A stretch of DNA of 64,000 bases. It comes from UBA940 sp031547885. Lineage in GTDB: Bacteria; Bacteroidota; Bacteroidia; Bacteroidales; Rikenellaceae. Position numbers and translations under genes: made by a program. Location of the stretch: contig JAVBRO010000001.1 in NCBI GenBank assembly GCA_031547885.1, forward strand, positions 418,012-482,011, read 5' to 3'. The notes under the pieces are model-generated. The model saw only the letters and a list, made by a program, of their open reading frames with translations, did not search any database and was not told where the DNA came from. Every line of letters begins with the position of its first letter. The first letter of the stretch is position 1. Positions 1-7,075 of the stretch are shown piece after piece.

Positions 1-30
1 AAGGCGCGATTTCCAATCGTTGTTGCTCAT
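1..30 (-). CDS. Partial gene start, SUI1/YciH-like translation factor (tentative)
   Basis: Only the first ten codons are inside the window. The minus strand reads ATG and then MSNNDWKSRL before the edge. A start of the form M-x-x-NDWK-x-RL is what I remember for the SUI1/YciH (eIF1-like) proteins of Bacteroidales, small factors thought to act in start-codon selection. The start is supported by a good promoter box (TATTTTTG on the minus strand, 50-57) that ends 19 bases before the ATG. Ten residues cannot establish a family, so the product is a guess, although the presence of a gene start is fairly convincing. Confidence 0.45.
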   Translation of the reverse strand, partial: MSNNDWKSRL

Positions 31-49
31 GCGAACCGTTTTGCTCCTG

Positions 50-57
50 CAAAAATA
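50..57 (-). promoter_or_regulatory. Bacteroidota -7 box, TATTTTTG
   Basis: The minus strand carries TATTTTTG, matching the Bacteroidota -7 consensus TAnnTTTG, 19 bases upstream of the ATG at position 30. I did not find a clean TTTG at -33. Confidence 0.5.
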
Positions 58-106
58 AGAATAATTCGGTCATTCCGAATGCTGTTAACAAAGACGGCGA
101 TCTAAT

Positions 107-180
107 GTCATCCCGCGCGAGCTGAATATATTCAGGTCCTGATATATCGAAAGTTTCTATTCAGCGACGAGGGATCTTCC
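107..180 (+). repeat. Element A, interspersed hairpin repeat
   Basis: The copy begins GTCATCCCG and ends GACGAGGGATCT. The paired arms are GCTGAATA (121-128) and TATTCAGC (158-165), with a second helix inside (TCAGG and CCTGA either side of one base). Other copies of this element keep the two ends but have different, still complementary, arms. A partial copy of the left end (GTCATTCCGAAT) lies at 69-80. Confidence 0.8.
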
Positions 181-222
181 TTATATTCAAACCCGTTTCA
201 GCCTTTTAAACTATATAGTAGT

Positions 223-296
223 TTAACTTTGTTTTCCTCCTTGTTGCTCGGCATAGTTCGAACAAGTTCGACTCTGCACTCACTCCTGCGTCGGTT
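223..296 (+). repeat. Element G, interspersed hairpin repeat
   Basis: The copy runs from TTTAACTTTGTTTTCCTCC to TGCGTCGGTTCC. Its core is CGAAC-aa-GTTCG, extended by AGT and ACT after a bulged T. Related copies lie at 54618-54690 (plus) and 47942-48007 (minus), with the same frame but different complementary arms. The 63-codon ORF that crosses this region is composed of repeat sequence and is not called as a gene. Confidence 0.7.
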
Positions 297-359
297 CCTC
301 GTCGTGCGATACATCCTGTTATCGCGGTAGATCATCCAATCGCACTCGTTCGGAATGAC
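292..359 (-). repeat. Element A, inverted copy
   Basis: Read on the minus strand it starts GTCATTCCGAACGAG and ends CGACGAGGAACC, with arms GTGCGAT and ATCGCAC (339-345 and 304-310). It faces the copy at 107-180, so the two form an inverted pair around element G. The region 31-385 thus holds only repeats and the divergent gene ends. Confidence 0.75.
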
Positions 360-385
360 ATTAAATTTCTCGTTTTGTAATAAAT

Positions 386-877
386 TCAAAATAAAGAATC
401 AGGTTCTTTATAAATATTGACTATTTCGACTCCGCGGCCGAGGGCGCTGCGGACTGTGTATCGCGTGCCGCCGTCGGAACCGTCGTACCAGCAGACCAGG
501 CGCGAGGAGCGTTCGGTCATCCAGTCGTCGCGGACGTAATAACACCCATAATCGTAATGTTCCGACAAAATGACAGCCTCGTCCGCCAGCGAAAGGATGC
601 GCTCGTAACGCCGCCTCTCTTCCGCGCCGTATTTAGCCGCCTGCCTTCGGAAGGGCACCGCCGCAACCAGCACAACATCCGCATGCCGCTCTTTCAATCG
701 CAAAACGGCTTCGGCGGCGGCCAGATCAAATCCCTCGGCCATGCCCGAAACAAAAACACGATAGCCGTCGGCAAAAGCGGTTTCCAGCGCCTGGGCAAGA
801 CGCGATTCGTCTTCCGCACCGCCGGTATAGTACCGGTGCCCGGTAAAACAGAGGGTATTATTTCGCCCGTAAGCCAT
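386..877 (-). CDS. SLOG-family (DUF1273/YpsA-like) nucleotide-binding protein
   Basis: This protein of about 163 residues has a Rossmann-like SLOG fold typical of the YpsA/DUF1273 group, relatives of the DprA and LOG domains that bind nucleotides or nucleotide sugars. Visible signatures are CFTGHR near residues 10-15 and VSGMAEGFDLAAAEAVL near 43-59, the glycine-rich loop that normally contacts ligand. I chose the ATG at 877 because the longer frame starts at a TTG and would place eight unlikely residues before MAYGRNNTLCFTGHR. It stands alone, with repeat DNA on both sides. The biological role of stand-alone members is unknown; the family call is secure, the function is not. Confidence 0.8.
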   Translation of the reverse strand: MAYGRNNTLCFTGHRYYTGGAEDESRLAQALETAFADGYRVFVSGMAEGFDLAAAEAVLRLKERHADVVLVAAVPFRRQAAKYGAEERRRYERILSLADEAVILSEHYDYGCYYVRDDWMTERSSRLVCWYDGSDGGTRYTVRSALGRGVEIVNIYKEPDSLF

Positions 878-900
878 AGGTTTGAATGAGGTTAAAAACA

Positions 901-924
901 AATCGCCGGCGGCGTTCCGGCCGG
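901..924 (-). repeat. Element M, AACG-loop hairpin
   Basis: The minus strand reads GCCGG-AACG-CCG followed by CCGGCGATTTG, matching the M pattern (GC stem, AACG loop, then rGCGrTTT). The arms are less regular here than in other copies. Confidence 0.5.
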
Positions 925-1070
925 TGGCCGGTAAAACAGAATAGTATGTTCCCTTTCTGACAATTTATTGAATATAACGCGCTAAATTAGCGAAAATAAC
1001 TTTTATGGAATAACATTTGTGGTTTATTCGTTTCACGCAAACAATTGTTTAATCTAAAAATAGACGAGCT

Positions 1071-1373
1071 ATGAGAAGAAGCAACACAGGCGCCGTAGTG
1101 GGAGCATTCCTGGGCGGTGCCATCGTAGGAGGCGTTATCGCCCAGCTGTTCGCCCCGAAATCGGGAGCCGAAACCCGCGCCATGATCCGCGATTTCGTGG
1201 AAGACGAGGTCGATATGATCAAGGAAAAAGCCTCTGCGGCCCGCGATTACGTCGACGACGAGATCGATAAATACAAGAAAAAAGCGCGCCGCGCGGCCAG
1301 CGAGATCGAAGAAATGGTCGAGGACGTGAAAGATTGCGTCGAGGCCGAACGCAAGAAAGTCGCGAAACGCTAA
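1071..1373 (+). CDS. YtxH-domain protein
   Basis: A 100-residue protein with one N-terminal membrane-spanning glycine-rich segment (residues 8-27) ending in the YtxH motif QLFAPKSGAETR, followed by a long charged helix likely to form a coiled coil (residues 35-98). YtxH proteins (once called gas-vesicle-like) are small general-stress proteins of unclear biochemistry. It is the first of three genes in tandem; the next begins 15 bases after its stop. The ATG is preceded by AT-rich DNA and no strong Shine-Dalgarno site, as usual in Bacteroidota. The family call is confident; the stress role is inferred from other species. Confidence 0.85.
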   Translation: MRRSNTGAVVGAFLGGAIVGGVIAQLFAPKSGAETRAMIRDFVEDEVDMIKEKASAARDYVDDEIDKYKKKARRAASEIEEMVEDVKDCVEAERKKVAKR

Positions 1374-1388
1374 TCACCCTCTACTGTC

Positions 1389-1772
1389 ATGGGAAAGGGT
1401 TTGGATCAACTCGGGGATCAGCTCGGGGATATAAAAGACGACGGCGTGCGCTATGCCGAACTGAAATGGACCCAGATACGGCTGCGCATCGTGGATAAGA
1501 TGTCCACGCTGCTCAGCAAGGCGTACGGGTACATTATATTCCTGGTGCTGATATTCATCGCGCTGACGTTCTTTATGCTGGCGGCAGCGCTGGTGATCGG
1601 CGAGGCTCTGGGCCATTTCTGGCTGGGATTCCTCATCTCGGGCGGGGCTGTGCTCATCGGCGCTTTCGTGGTGTACTTCTTCCGCGACAGGTTCGTCGTC
1701 CATACGCTGATACGCTATTTAATCGACATTATGTTCCCCGAGGAGGAGGAAAAAGATGGCACGAAGAGATAG
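1389..1772 (+). CDS. Phage-holin superfamily III-like (DUF1469) membrane protein
   Basis: This 127-residue protein has an amphipathic N-terminal helix (about residues 1-40), two membrane segments (about 46-70 and 75-97) joined by a short turn, and a charged tail (PEEEEKDG). That architecture matches the DUF1469 or holin superfamily III proteins, which despite the name are usually chromosomal and stress-associated. It sits between a YtxH protein and an uncharacterised 90-residue protein whose start overlaps its last 17 bases, indicating translational coupling. No lysis genes are nearby, so a phage holin role is unlikely. Confidence 0.75.
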   Translation: MGKGLDQLGDQLGDIKDDGVRYAELKWTQIRLRIVDKMSTLLSKAYGYIIFLVLIFIALTFFMLAAALVIGEALGHFWLGFLISGGAVLIGAFVVYFFRDRFVVHTLIRYLIDIMFPEEEEKDGTKR

Positions 1773-2028
1773 GACGGTACGTAACCCGCGGGATATACGC
1801 AATCTCGGGGAACTGCGTCAGATGCGCAGGGAAGTGGAGATCAAACTGTGGTACGCCGAAGAGAGGCTGGCCGACGGCATTGCGGATACTTTTTCGGTGG
1901 ACAACCTGCTCTCGCTCTTCGCACCCCCGGGCTCGGTGGGCGACCGCATCGTCGGAGGGTTCAGCACGGGACTGGCAACGATCCGCGGCATCATCAACGC
2001 CATACAAATGTTTCAGAGCAGACGCTAA
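1756..2028 (+). CDS. Small soluble protein in the YtxH/holin-like cluster
   Basis: I do not recognise a family. The 90-residue product is strongly basic at its start (MARRDRTVRNPRDIRN), has a helical segment LGELRQMRREVEIKLWYAEE that could coil or bind a partner, and ends in a moderately hydrophobic helix. It lacks a signal peptide and a clear membrane segment. The start overlaps the preceding gene by 17 bases and a strong terminator follows its stop within 10 bases, so it is the last gene of a three-gene operon. A role tied to the two membrane proteins before it is inferred from context only. Confidence 0.7.
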   Translation: MARRDRTVRNPRDIRNLGELRQMRREVEIKLWYAEERLADGIADTFSVDNLLSLFAPPGSVGDRIVGGFSTGLATIRGIINAIQMFQSRR

Positions 2029-2035
2029 AACAAAG

Positions 2036-2069
2036 AGAACGGGAATCTTTCGATTCCCGTTCTTCTTTT
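2036..2069 (+). terminator. Rho-independent terminator of the YtxH operon
   Basis: A perfect 12-bp stem (AGAACGGGAATC and GATTCCCGTTCT) with a 4-base loop is followed by a T-rich tract (TCTTTTC). Confidence 0.9.
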
Positions 2070-2102
2070 CTATCTCACATTTTCATGAGATATAATCCAT
2101 TT

Positions 2103-2204
2103 TATTCGTAATTCGTAATTCGTAATTCGTAATTCGTAATTCGTAATTCGTAATTCGTAATTCGTAATTCGTAATTCGTAATTCGTAATTCGTAATTCGT
2201 AATT
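2103..2204. repeat. Heptamer tandem array (ATTCGTA)n
   Basis: About fourteen head-to-tail copies of the 7-bp unit ATTCGTA fill the space between the YtxH operon terminator and the stop codon of the flotillin gene at 2208. The array is nearly perfect. Shorter arrays of the same unit occur at 18224-18254 and 48074-48106. Confidence 0.95.
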
Positions 2205-2207
2205 AAT

Positions 2208-3665
2208 TTATTCGTCCACCTGTCCGGCCTCTGCGATCTCTGCGGCCTCGACAGCGGCATTGGCTTTTTCGGCCTCGCCCTTGAGGTAGTTCGGAAGGCT
2301 CAGGCCCGCCATATTGAAAAGGTCGTTGAGCGGCGGGACCGACTTCATCAGGCCCGAAATGAAATTGGCCGTAGATGTGTTCCCTTTGCCGCCGTTGTTG
2401 CCGTCCCACACGGTGATCTTGTCGATCTTGATGTTCTTGACCGCCTCGACCTGCGTACGTACCAGTTCGGGCAGTTTGTCGGTGATGAGCAGCATTGCGG
2501 CCTTGTCTGGATTCCCGGCGGCGGCCTGCACGATGCGGTCGTACCCTTCGGCCTGCTTGGTCAGCACCTCAAGAATACCTCGAGCTTCGGCGTCCATCTT
2601 GGCGAAGATGGCATCGGCCTCCCCTTTCGCCATTCTGCGGATGCGTTCTGCCTCGGCTTCGGCGTCGATGATGGCTTTCTCCTTTTCGATCTGGGCCGGG
2701 ACCACGATATTGGCTTGCTGGGTGGCTTTTTCACGTTCGGCACGCGCTTTTTCAGCCTCGCGCTCGGCCTGATACGCCTCTTCCAGGGCTTTGGCGCTCT
2801 GCACCTTCTCGGCGGCGAGGGCTTTGCGTTCGGCTTCGGCCTCGCGCTCGCGGCGGATAGCGTCCGAGTCGGCGATGGCAACTTTGGCGGTGTTCTCGCC
2901 CTCAACGGCCTTTGCATTGGCTTCGGAAGTCTTGATACGGGTGTCACGCTCGGTTTCGGCGATGCGGATATCCTTGTCGCGGTCGGCTTCGGCCTTCCCG
3001 ATCTCCCCGAAACGCTCCTGCTCGGCAACGCTCTTTTTGGCCTCGTTGATGGCCTTCGCGGCGGCCTCCTTACCGAGGGCCTCGATGTATCCCGACTCGT
3101 CGCGTATGTCGGTGACATTAACGTTGATCAGTTTCAAACCGATCTTGCGCAACTCGGCCTCGACGTTGTAGCTGACGTTGGCGAGGAACTTGTCACGGTC
3201 CGAGTTGATCTCCTCGATATCCATCGTGGCGATAACGAGACGCAGCTGTCCGAAAAGGATGTCGCGCGCCAGTTCCTGGATATGTTCGAGTTTCAGCCCC
3301 AACAGACGTTCGGCGGCATTGGTCATGCTTTCCGATTCGGTCGAGATACCCACCGTGAAACGGCTGGGAACGTCCACGCGGATGTTCTGCTTGCTCAGCG
3401 CATTCGTCAGGTTGCACTCGATCGAGATGGGCGTCAGGTCGAGGAACGCGTAGCTCTGGAACACGGGCCAGATGAATGCCGCGCCCCCGTGGATACACCT
3501 CGCCGAGCTGATGCCGCCTTCCTTGTTGCGGCCTGTTTTACCGTAGACGACAAGGATCCGGTCGGACGGACAGCGTTTGTAGCGCGAAAGAATGGCGGCG
3601 AACGTCACGAACAGCACCACCACGATCACAATGATCAGGATTATACTTACTCCCAATGCTTCCAT
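2208..3665 (-). CDS. Flotillin-family SPFH-domain membrane protein
   Basis: This 485-residue protein is anchored by one N-terminal membrane segment (about residues 6-26), followed by an SPFH/Band 7 domain (about 30-200) and a long Ala/Glu/Lys-rich coiled coil with many AEAE-type repeats (about 205-370). A conserved flotillin C-terminal region follows. Flotillins organise membrane microdomains and influence protein complexes and fluidity. It lies 35 bases downstream of an NfeD-like gene in the same direction; NfeD-flotillin pairing is a classic conserved operon. Its stop codon directly abuts the heptamer array. I take the ATG at 3665 as start because the membrane anchor follows at once. Confidence 0.9.
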   Translation of the reverse strand: MEALGVSIILIIVIVVVLFVTFAAILSRYKRCPSDRILVVYGKTGRNKEGGISSARCIHGGAAFIWPVFQSYAFLDLTPISIECNLTNALSKQNIRVDVPSRFTVGISTESESMTNAAERLLGLKLEHIQELARDILFGQLRLVIATMDIEEINSDRDKFLANVSYNVEAELRKIGLKLINVNVTDIRDESGYIEALGKEAAAKAINEAKKSVAEQERFGEIGKAEADRDKDIRIAETERDTRIKTSEANAKAVEGENTAKVAIADSDAIRREREAEAERKALAAEKVQSAKALEEAYQAEREAEKARAEREKATQQANIVVPAQIEKEKAIIDAEAEAERIRRMAKGEADAIFAKMDAEARGILEVLTKQAEGYDRIVQAAAGNPDKAAMLLITDKLPELVRTQVEAVKNIKIDKITVWDGNNGGKGNTSTANFISGLMKSVPPLNDLFNMAGLSLPNYLKGEAEKANAAVEAAEIAEAGQVDE

Positions 3666-3700
3666 AGAAATTTATTTTATTTAGATTTACGATTTGATTA

Positions 3701-4279
3701 TCAGAATCTTTCGACAAGCAGGGTGTTGTCGTTTATCACTCTTTTGACCACCACGGGCGCGCCTGTTTCCAGCTCTTCGCCTTCGGTCAGCGCGTCATAT
3801 TCCCTCACGGCACCCTGCACGGCTATCTGCACCTTGCCTTCGCCTTTTTTTGCGGCGGGTATTTTAAGGTATACATTGCCCTTGCATCCGACGGCGTTTT
3901 TCAGATCTATGTTTCCGCTCTGCTCCATGCGGCTGAAAAAACGGAATATCATCATCACCGCCACAACGAGCAGCACGCCCACGGCGAGCGACACGGCGAC
4001 CCACATGGCGTTGCTTGAAAACACTCCCTGGAATGCTATCATGGCCCACGAAGTCCCGAGCAGGAAGTGCACCAGGTTACGGAAAGTGAACAACTGGAAC
4101 GGCCCTTGGCTGTCGCCGCCGTCCACTCCGTCGACGTCGATATTCACGTCCATCCCGCCGTCGGAGTCCATCCCCGCGAAGGTCATGATCGTCTGGATGA
4201 TAAATACAAGGCTCGTTACGAAAGCCACGCACCATACGGATTTCATCAGTAAATCCATTGCGCCCCACCATTCTGTCAT
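3701..4279 (-). CDS. NfeD-like membrane protein with OB-fold tail
   Basis: The 192-residue product has three likely membrane segments (about residues 10-33, 70-88 and 92-114), an acidic loop rich in Asp (near 40-55), and a C-terminal OB-fold of about 65 residues that includes GCKGNVYLKI and a second strand set ending TLLVERF. This is the NfeD architecture without the serine-protease half. NfeD proteins work with flotillins, presumably through the OB-fold. It is the first gene of the NfeD-flotillin operon, with a promoter box 35 bases upstream. Confidence 0.8.
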   Translation of the reverse strand: MTEWWGAMDLLMKSVWCVAFVTSLVFIIQTIMTFAGMDSDGGMDVNIDVDGVDGGDSQGPFQLFTFRNLVHFLLGTSWAMIAFQGVFSSNAMWVAVSLAVGVLLVVAVMMIFRFFSRMEQSGNIDLKNAVGCKGNVYLKIPAAKKGEGKVQIAVQGAVREYDALTEGEELETGAPVVVKRVINDNTLLVERF

Positions 4280-4314
4280 AGCAGTATAATTTTAAAAGGG
4301 TTTAAGTCGGTTTA

Positions 4315-4322
4315 CAAAGATA
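4315..4322 (-). promoter_or_regulatory. -7 box TATCTTTG for the NfeD-flotillin operon
   Basis: The minus strand carries a perfect TAnnTTTG match, 35 bases upstream of the NfeD-like ATG. Confidence 0.6.
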
Positions 4323-4356
4323 ATAAATTCCGGGTAATATGCAACGGCTTTATAGT

Positions 4357-4971
4357 CTAATATTCAGGCAGCAGTCCGGCATTGTACATCATGATGCACT
4401 GTTCGATCATGCGGTCGCGGTCGACGGCGTCGTACTCGTCCTTGAGGTTGTGTCCGAACATCCTGGCGATGCCCTGCCAGAACCCCGCCACGAACCCGCC
4501 TCGGAACTCCCTGACTATATCGTATGAAGTTTTGTCGGTCTCACGGTCGATGAGGCGCAGCAGTATCTTGCCCTGGTTGACCGTCATGCGCTTCAGTTCG
4601 GGGGTGTATTCTGCCACGAGTTGTTTCTCTATCTGCTTGGAATACTCCCTTTGTGCCTTTTTTGTGGGTTGTTTCAGTATCTCCTCTTCGTAGAGCGACA
4701 TTTTTTCCTTCGCCACCAGCGCCAGCGGATATACTTTCCGGAAATCGCGCACGAGTTTCCAGTGCTTCGACATGTCCATCGGCTTCGAGAAACAGAAGAC
4801 GCGGTTCACATAGACGACGGTAGTCGTGTCTCCGTTTTTATCTACCTCGAAATCGTAATGCGACACGTCGCGCCTGCTGTACTGCGTTTTTTTATCCGTT
4901 TTCGGATCTTTTTTGGCTTCGGCAGGCAGCGCGATAATACAAAACACCAGTATGACAAGCAGTCGTTTCAC
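4357..4971 (-). CDS. DUF4294 family exported protein
   Basis: About 204 residues with an N-terminal signal sequence (KRLLVILVFCIIALPAEA) and a C-terminal DUF4294 domain (about residues 75-200) rich in conserved aromatic and acidic residues, such as FRKVYPLALVAKEK and EFRGGFVAGFWQ. DUF4294 is a Bacteroidota family without known function. No ATG starts the frame: the choices are GTG at 4971 or TTG at 4977, and I prefer GTG because it is the stronger start and gives a normal signal peptide. The upstream DNA is the promoter-bearing repeat D, which reads towards the opposite gene. Confidence 0.8.
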   Translation of the reverse strand: MKRLLVILVFCIIALPAEAKKDPKTDKKTQYSRRDVSHYDFEVDKNGDTTTVVYVNRVFCFSKPMDMSKHWKLVRDFRKVYPLALVAKEKMSLYEEEILKQPTKKAQREYSKQIEKQLVAEYTPELKRMTVNQGKILLRLIDRETDKTSYDIVREFRGGFVAGFWQGIARMFGHNLKDEYDAVDRDRMIEQCIMMYNAGLLPEY

Positions 4972-4989
4972 TTGCAATCACTATATTTG

Positions 4990-5058
4990 TAGAATATAGG
5001 ATTCGCCTCGGGCAAGCTAAAGTAAACTTTGCTCGCCTCTCGGCTTTCACTATATTTG
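4990..5058 (+). repeat. Element D, promoter-bearing interspersed repeat
   Basis: This stretch matches 41104-41169 on the minus strand over about 65 bases: AATATAGGATkCGCCTCGG, a central hairpin, then CCTCTCGGCTTTCAC and TATATTTG. The central hairpin differs but stays paired (AAAGT-aa-ACTTT here). The left edge around 4980-5000 also contains the near palindrome CTATATT/AATATAG. Confidence 0.8.
5028..5058 (+). promoter_or_regulatory. Complete Bacteroidota promoter inside element D
   Basis: TTTG (5028-5031) and TATATTTG (5051-5058) are separated by 19 bases, exactly the Bacteroidota -33/-7 arrangement. The -7 box continues into an inverted repeat with 10-bp arms ACTATATTTG and CAAATATAGT separated by TG, which could be an operator. 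The thioesterase ATG follows at 5095. Confidence 0.65.
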
Positions 5059-5094
5059 TGCAAATATAGTAACGAATCGGGGATTTGGTATATT

Positions 5095-5478
5095 ATGGGA
5101 AAAAGTCTGCATATCGGCGTCACCGGCGAAAGCTCTGTCGAGGTTGGAAAAGATAACACGGCCGCGGCCATGGGGTCGGGCGACATGGATGTTTTTGCCA
5201 CTCCGGCCATGATAGCCCTTGCCGAGAACGCAGCCATGAAAGCCGTGGCACCTTTCCTTGCCGAGGGCGAGACAACGGTGGGCAGCCTGATCGCCATGTC
5301 GCACCTGAAGCCGACCGCTCCGGGAGATACCGTCACGGCACGTGCGACGCTGGTCGAAATGGAGGGCCGCAGACTCCTTTTCACCGTAGAGGCATCGGAT
5401 TCCGCGGACGTGATAGGCGAAGGCCGTCACGTGCGCTACGTCGTCAGCCGCGAACGCTTTTTGGGAAAATTGCGTTAG
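5095..5478 (+). CDS. FlK-like hotdog-fold thioesterase
   Basis: The 127-residue protein is a hotdog-fold thioesterase related to fluoroacetyl-CoA thioesterase FlK and the general Bacteroidota thioesterase family. Candidate catalytic residues are Thr36 (in FATPAMIALAE), Glu44 and His70 (in AMSHLKPTAPGD). The spacings of 8 and 26 residues equal those of the FlK Thr42-Glu50-His76 triad. The natural substrate is unknown; clearing toxic or stalled acyl-CoA is the usual proposal. I chose the ATG at 5095 rather than an upstream in-frame ATG because the latter lies before the element D promoter start point. A MITE-like element begins inside its stop codon without changing the protein. Confidence 0.8.
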   Translation: MGKSLHIGVTGESSVEVGKDNTAAAMGSGDMDVFATPAMIALAENAAMKAVAPFLAEGETTVGSLIAMSHLKPTAPGDTVTARATLVEMEGRRLLFTVEASDSADVIGEGRHVRYVVSRERFLGKLR

Positions 5479-5639
5479 AGTCTGTCTAAATTTTATTGAT
5501 GAAAAATGTTATGAGGAATTTTAAGATGATTTTTTCACTACAGGCGAGGCGCAATGGGGTTCCATTGTAACGAGAATGTCGTGGGAAAAGCGCTTAAAAT
5601 GGCTATAACAGATTTGTCTAATAATTTTTAGACAGACTC
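5478..5639. mobile_element. MITE-like element, 162 bp, with 13-bp inverted ends
   Basis: Perfect terminal inverted repeats GAGTCTGTCTAAA (5478-5490) and TTTAGACAGACTC (5627-5639) enclose a non-coding interior. TTA flanks both ends (5475-5477 and 5640-5642) as a likely 3-bp target duplication. The element is too short to encode a transposase and no related full-length element is in the window. Removing it restores CGT-TAG, so the thioesterase stop codon is TAG with or without the insertion. Confidence 0.8.
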
Positions 5640-5671
5640 TTAGGTACGGCTTTTGCAGAACTTTGTAAACC

Positions 5672-6949
5672 ATGGAAATAATAATTATTCTTGTCCTCAT
5701 CCTGTTGAACGGGATATTGTCGATGTCGGAGATGGCTCTGGTGTCGGCGCGAAGGACCAAACTCGAAACGGATGCCCGGAAAGGGAGCCGGAGCGCGGGC
5801 AGGGCGCTGAAACTGTCGGGCGAACCCGACCGCTTCCTCTCGACGGTGCAGATAGGCATCACGCTGATAGGCATCCTGACCGGTCTTTATTCCGGTGAAA
5901 AATTCGCCTACGATTTCGCGGAAGTCATAGCGAAGTCCGATTTTCTTGCCCCTTATTCGGTCGGGATCGCAAAGACCACCATAGTAATAGCAGTAACCTA
6001 TCTGACTCTGGTCTTCGGCGAACTTGTGCCCAAACGCCTCGGACTCAGCCGCGCAGAACGGATATCGAAGGCAATGGCGCGTCCGATGACGCTGCTCTCC
6101 AATATATGCGCGCCGCTGGTATGGCTGCTATCGAAAAGTACCGCCGGCGTAGCCAGGCTTTTCAAGATCACCAAAGACGACAGCGGCAAGGTCACCGAGG
6201 AAGAGATCAAGGCGATCGTGCGCGAAGGGCTGGATGTGGGCGAGGTGCAGGAGGTCGAGCACGAGATCGTCGAGAGGGTTTTCAGCCTGGGCGACCGCGA
6301 CGTCGATTCGATAATGACGCACCGCAGCGACCTTGTCTGGCTCGACGCCGACGACGATGCCGCCGACGTCAGGGCAAAGGTGCAGGCCGATATGCACGAC
6401 GTATATCCCGTTTCAGCCGGAACCAAGGGCGAGCTCGCCGGGGTGGTATTCCTCAAGGACCTTTTCAATACTATCGGGTCTGCGGACTTTTCACTCGCGG
6501 CCATAACCCAGCCGGCGCAGTGCCTCTCTGAGAACCAGAGCGTCTACGATGCGCTGGAGCTGTTCAAAAGGGAGAACGTGAAGTACGGTTTCGTGATCGA
6601 CGAGTTCGGCTACGTACAGGGCATCGTGACGCTGAAAGATATGCTGGAAGCTCTTGTGGGCGAGGTTTTAGAGGAAGGCGAGCAGCACGACATCGTGAAA
6701 AGGGACGACGGGAGCTGGCTGGTCGAGGGGCAGTATTCTTTCTATAATTTTCTAGAGTATTTCGATATGGAGGATCTTTATCCGGACAACGACCACAACA
6801 CCGTAAGCGGCCTTATACTCGACCTGCTGGAGCGTATTCCGATCGAGGGGGAGAAGATATCGTGGAACCGTTTCGACTTCGAGATCGTCGATATGGACGG
6901 TGCGAGGATCGACAAAATTCTCGTCCACATCCGCAAACCGGACAACTAA
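5672..6949 (+). CDS. CNNM/CorC (HlyC) family transporter or regulator
   Basis: The 425-residue protein has an N-terminal CNNM (DUF21) membrane domain (about residues 1-190, three to four helices with the small SMSEMALVSARR motif), two CBS domains (about 205-325) and a C-terminal CorC_HlyC domain (about 340-420). Members are linked to magnesium and cobalt efflux; CBS domains sense adenylates and magnesium. The ATG at 5672 is 32 bases beyond the MITE, so the element may have supplied or displaced its promoter. An M hairpin lies 12 bases after the stop. The label haemolysin in old annotations is misleading. Confidence 0.88.
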   Translation: MEIIIILVLILLNGILSMSEMALVSARRTKLETDARKGSRSAGRALKLSGEPDRFLSTVQIGITLIGILTGLYSGEKFAYDFAEVIAKSDFLAPYSVGIAKTTIVIAVTYLTLVFGELVPKRLGLSRAERISKAMARPMTLLSNICAPLVWLLSKSTAGVARLFKITKDDSGKVTEEEIKAIVREGLDVGEVQEVEHEIVERVFSLGDRDVDSIMTHRSDLVWLDADDDAADVRAKVQADMHDVYPVSAGTKGELAGVVFLKDLFNTIGSADFSLAAITQPAQCLSENQSVYDALELFKRENVKYGFVIDEFGYVQGIVTLKDMLEALVGEVLEEGEQHDIVKRDDGSWLVEGQYSFYNFLEYFDMEDLYPDNDHNTVSGLILDLLERIPIEGEKISWNRFDFEIVDMDGARIDKILVHIRKPDN

Positions 6950-6961
6950 ACAGCGCGACGT

Positions 6962-7043
6962 GCCGGAACGCCTGCAACGGTTTTTGGTTCGTCGTAAAAT
7001 AAATCGCCGTGGCCGTTGCCACTCGCTCGACGAGGAATCTACC
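6962..7043. repeat. Pair of M hairpins facing each other plus an element A right end
   Basis: The plus strand has GCCGG-AACG-CCTGC then AACGGTTTTTGG (6962-6987). The minus strand has GTGGC-AACG-GCCAC then GGCGATTTATTTTA (6996-7022). Fused to it is CTCGACGAGGAATCTACC (7026-7043), the right end of element A. It fills most of the gap between the CorC gene and the convergent fucosidase. Confidence 0.65.
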
Positions 7044-7075
7044 AATAACACTGAAGATCGAAGCGGGTTTGACTG

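Noticed and set aside
198..389. 63-codon minus-strand ORF at the left side
   Set aside because: It consists of element G and element A sequence and has no sign of coding selection.
1389..1772. Phage holin from a prophage
   Set aside because: No lysin, capsid, integrase or tail genes are present; the context is a stress-type cluster with YtxH.
2103..2204. CRISPR array
   Set aside because: The array has 7-bp direct repeats without spacers and there are no cas genes.
2715..4289. 524-codon plus-strand ORF over the flotillin and NfeD genes
   Set aside because: It lies antisense to two recognised genes, crosses their intergenic gap, and has low-complexity composition reflecting the coiled coil on the other strand.
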